Positions 62,810-64,000 of a DNA stretch of 64,000 nt are shown piece after piece. Source of the stretch: Paenibacillus alvei DSM 29 (lineage in GTDB: Bacteria > Bacillota > Bacilli > Paenibacillales > Paenibacillaceae); NCBI RefSeq assembly GCF_000293805.1, contig NZ_AMBZ01000002.1, positions 815,001 through 879,000 on the forward strand, written 5' to 3'. Position 1 is the stretch's first letter. Each line of letters begins with the position of its first letter. The position numbers were made by a program, and so were the translations under genes. The notes below the pieces were generated by a model. It did not search any database, was not told where the DNA came from, and worked only from the letters and a program-made list of their open reading frames with translations.

Positions 62810-64000
62810 CTAAAAACCCTGTATGTTATATCAACGTTATATGAGTTGATATCTTTAGACGGTTGTATAGTGATCCTTTCTACATATTCTTGTAGCACTT
62901 CTTTTTGCTGTTGCTCATCAGCAGTATTAAGTAAGTGTTTTTTATCTTCAATGATTTTCATAATCACCTCATCTGGCAACTCTTCCGTGCTTTGAATAAG
63001 CTCTATTCGCATCAGTTCTTCTTCCAAGGCTTCTTGTCTGTGCTGTGCTTCCACAATTTTATCCTCAAGCCCTCTAATACCTTTACCAAGAGCATCGATC
63101 CAATTATTTATTTTTTGACCTAGTTCCTTCAATTCACCTTTTATTGGGGCTACATCATCTTGTGTAGAATGACGTTGCTGCTTGTATAATTCTTTAACTT
63201 TGTACAATATTTCTTTTGTTCCTTCTGAAGAAAAGCAATTCGCGATAAGGTTATCTTTTACAATATCCTCGATATCATCTTTTCTTACACTTGTATTGCC
63301 GCACTTTGTCGAACATTTGTAATAGCATAGGAGTGTATTATCTGCGCTTTTTGGATTTCTATATGAGTTTCCGGCATAAGCAGCCCCGCAATTGCCGCAA
63401 TATATCTTTCCGGTTAATAAGTACGTAACCTTTGCTTTCAAACGGCCTGGTTTGTGTTTCCGTTCCATCATTTTTTTATACACCCTTTCAAACAAGCTTT
63501 TTTCTATAATAGCAGGGAAAGCGTTAGGAATAACATGTTGCTCCTCGACGGGCTTTTTTTTATGAGTGTTTCTTTTCCCATCATCATCTTTTGCCGAGGA
63601 AACATTCCAAGTATAATCACCCTTATATTTTCTGTTAAAAGCCCAGCCATCAAAAGAATTTTTAGTGAACTTTCTGCCTGTTTGTGTTCTGAAGCCTGCC
63701 GCGTTTAATTGATTAGCGATTTCTTCATTAGTTAGATCGTTATCTATCCCCTCGAAATACATCTGAACTGCCCGATATCTTTTTCGGTCTATTTCGTATC
63801 TTTTTTCTTTATTAACGCACAATCCGTAAGGGGGTCTACCACCAACATGAAGACCAGCCTCGGCATTTTCGTTCATTCCTTTAAGAACTTCCCTTGAAAG
63901 GTTTTTGGAATAGTATTCCCCCATACCTTCCAGTACAGATTCAAGAATGATTGATTCGGGCGAATCATCCAAGTGTTCAAGTACACTCTCAACCCTGACA
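62770..64000 (-). CDS. Large serine recombinase (integrase), 5' end beyond the window
   Basis: At least 410 codons remain; the frame is open through the window edge, so the N-terminal resolvase domain with the catalytic Ser is outside. Visible: the end of the catalytic domain and linker helix (ESVLEGMGEYYSKNLSREV), the recombinase domain (GGRPPYGL, LTNEEIANQLNAAGFRT, NRKYKGDYTWN), the zinc ribbon (CGNCGAAYAGNSY, CYYKCSTKCGNTSV), a long coiled coil (about KGIRGLEDKIVEAQHRQEAL) and a short beta tail. The stop lies at 62770, so the last 13 codons are antisense to the ssrA 3' end (62770-62809). The gene belongs to a prophage, ICE or genomic island integrated at ssrA (inference). Confidence 0.92.
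   Translation of the reverse strand, partial: VRVESVLEHLDDSPESIILESVLEGMGEYYSKNLSREVLKGMNENAEAGLHVGGRPPYGLCVNKEKRYEIDRKRYRAVQMYFEGIDNDLTNEEIANQLNAAGFRTQTGRKFTKNSFDGWAFNRKYKGDYTWNVSSAKDDDGKRNTHKKKPVEEQHVIPNAFPAIIEKSLFERVYKKMMERKHKPGRLKAKVTYLLTGKIYCGNCGAAYAGNSYRNPKSADNTLLCYYKCSTKCGNTSVRKDDIEDIVKDNLIANCFSSEGTKEILYKVKELYKQQRHSTQDDVAPIKGELKELGQKINNWIDALGKGIRGLEDKIVEAQHRQEALEEELMRIELIQSTEELPDEVIMKIIEDKKHLLNTADEQQQKEVLQEYVERITIQPSKDINSYNVDITYRVFSGGGEGIRTPVRR

Noticed and set aside
62592-62810. Minus-strand ORF starting MVEARGFEPLSEDN over ssrA
   Set aside because: This is the well-known spurious translation of tmRNA/tRNA antisense sequence.

Overview
The window looks like a chromosomal segment of a low-to-mid G+C, endospore-former-type Firmicute, most likely Paenibacillaceae. 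Evidence: Bacillus-type ribosome binding sites and promoters, a hprK-lgt-ppaX-his-trxB-rapZ-yvcK-whiA-HPr backbone and a cggR-gapA-pgk-tpiA-gpmI-eno operon as in Bacillus subtilis, the hisZ/short-hisG system, LplB/YtcP-type sugar permeases, a membrane-anchored AraC regulator and a ROK glucokinase. The family assignment is inference from gene content; no database search was run.

Layout. 1-4.3 kb: the distal part of an rRNA operon with unusual order (5S, tRNA-Ile, tRNA-Ala, 23S; no 5S after the 23S), then eight tRNAs (Ser, Met, Val, Thr, Asp, Phe, Tyr, Lys) with their own promoter. 4.4-9.2 kb: a small membrane protein, a PucR/CdaR-type regulator, the shared sugar-ABC ATPase MsmX with a cre-like site, and a secreted GH18 chitinase. 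9.5-12.8 kb: hprK-lgt-ppaX-acetyltransferase. 13-16 kb: a polysaccharide deacetylase and a broken acyltransferase-3 gene. 16.3-23.3 kb: a complete histidine operon hisZGDBHAF(IE). 23.7-31.1 kb: a TPR protein, trxB, glucokinase, rapZ, yvcK, whiA and an HPr-family protein. 31.4-44 kb: an accessory block (SIMPL protein, potABCD polyamine importer, alpha/beta hydrolase, ATPase-less sugar ABC operon with a cre-like site, membrane-bound AraC regulator). 44.4-45.3 kb: clpP with a CtsR box, and tRNA-Arg. 45.7-53.1 kb: the glycolytic operon behind a CggR operator. 53.4-62.0 kb: a PadR-DUF1700-DUF4097 cassette, pdxK, secG, rnr with a very long RG-rich tail, an MgtC-family protein, smpB. 62.4-64 kb: tmRNA (ssrA), directly abutted by a large serine recombinase gene that runs off the window: the likely edge of an integrated element.

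The genes form a carbon-control theme: HPr kinase, an HPr-family protein with both His15 and Ser46, glucokinase, RapZ/YvcK, CggR with its operator, and three cre-like sites at sugar transport genes. ClpP, SmpB, tmRNA and RNase R make up protein and RNA quality control.

The most unusual points are: (1) whiA and a DUF4097 gene are each intact only if the ribosome shifts -1 on an A-rich slippery heptamer (A AAA AAG and A AAA AAA), or if one A is missing from the assembly; (2) the serine recombinase reading frame runs antisense into the 3' end of ssrA; (3) RNase R has a roughly 360-residue RG/D/H-rich tail; (4) the rRNA gene order is atypical; (5) a compact promoter-hairpin-U-tract leader sits upstream of potABCD.
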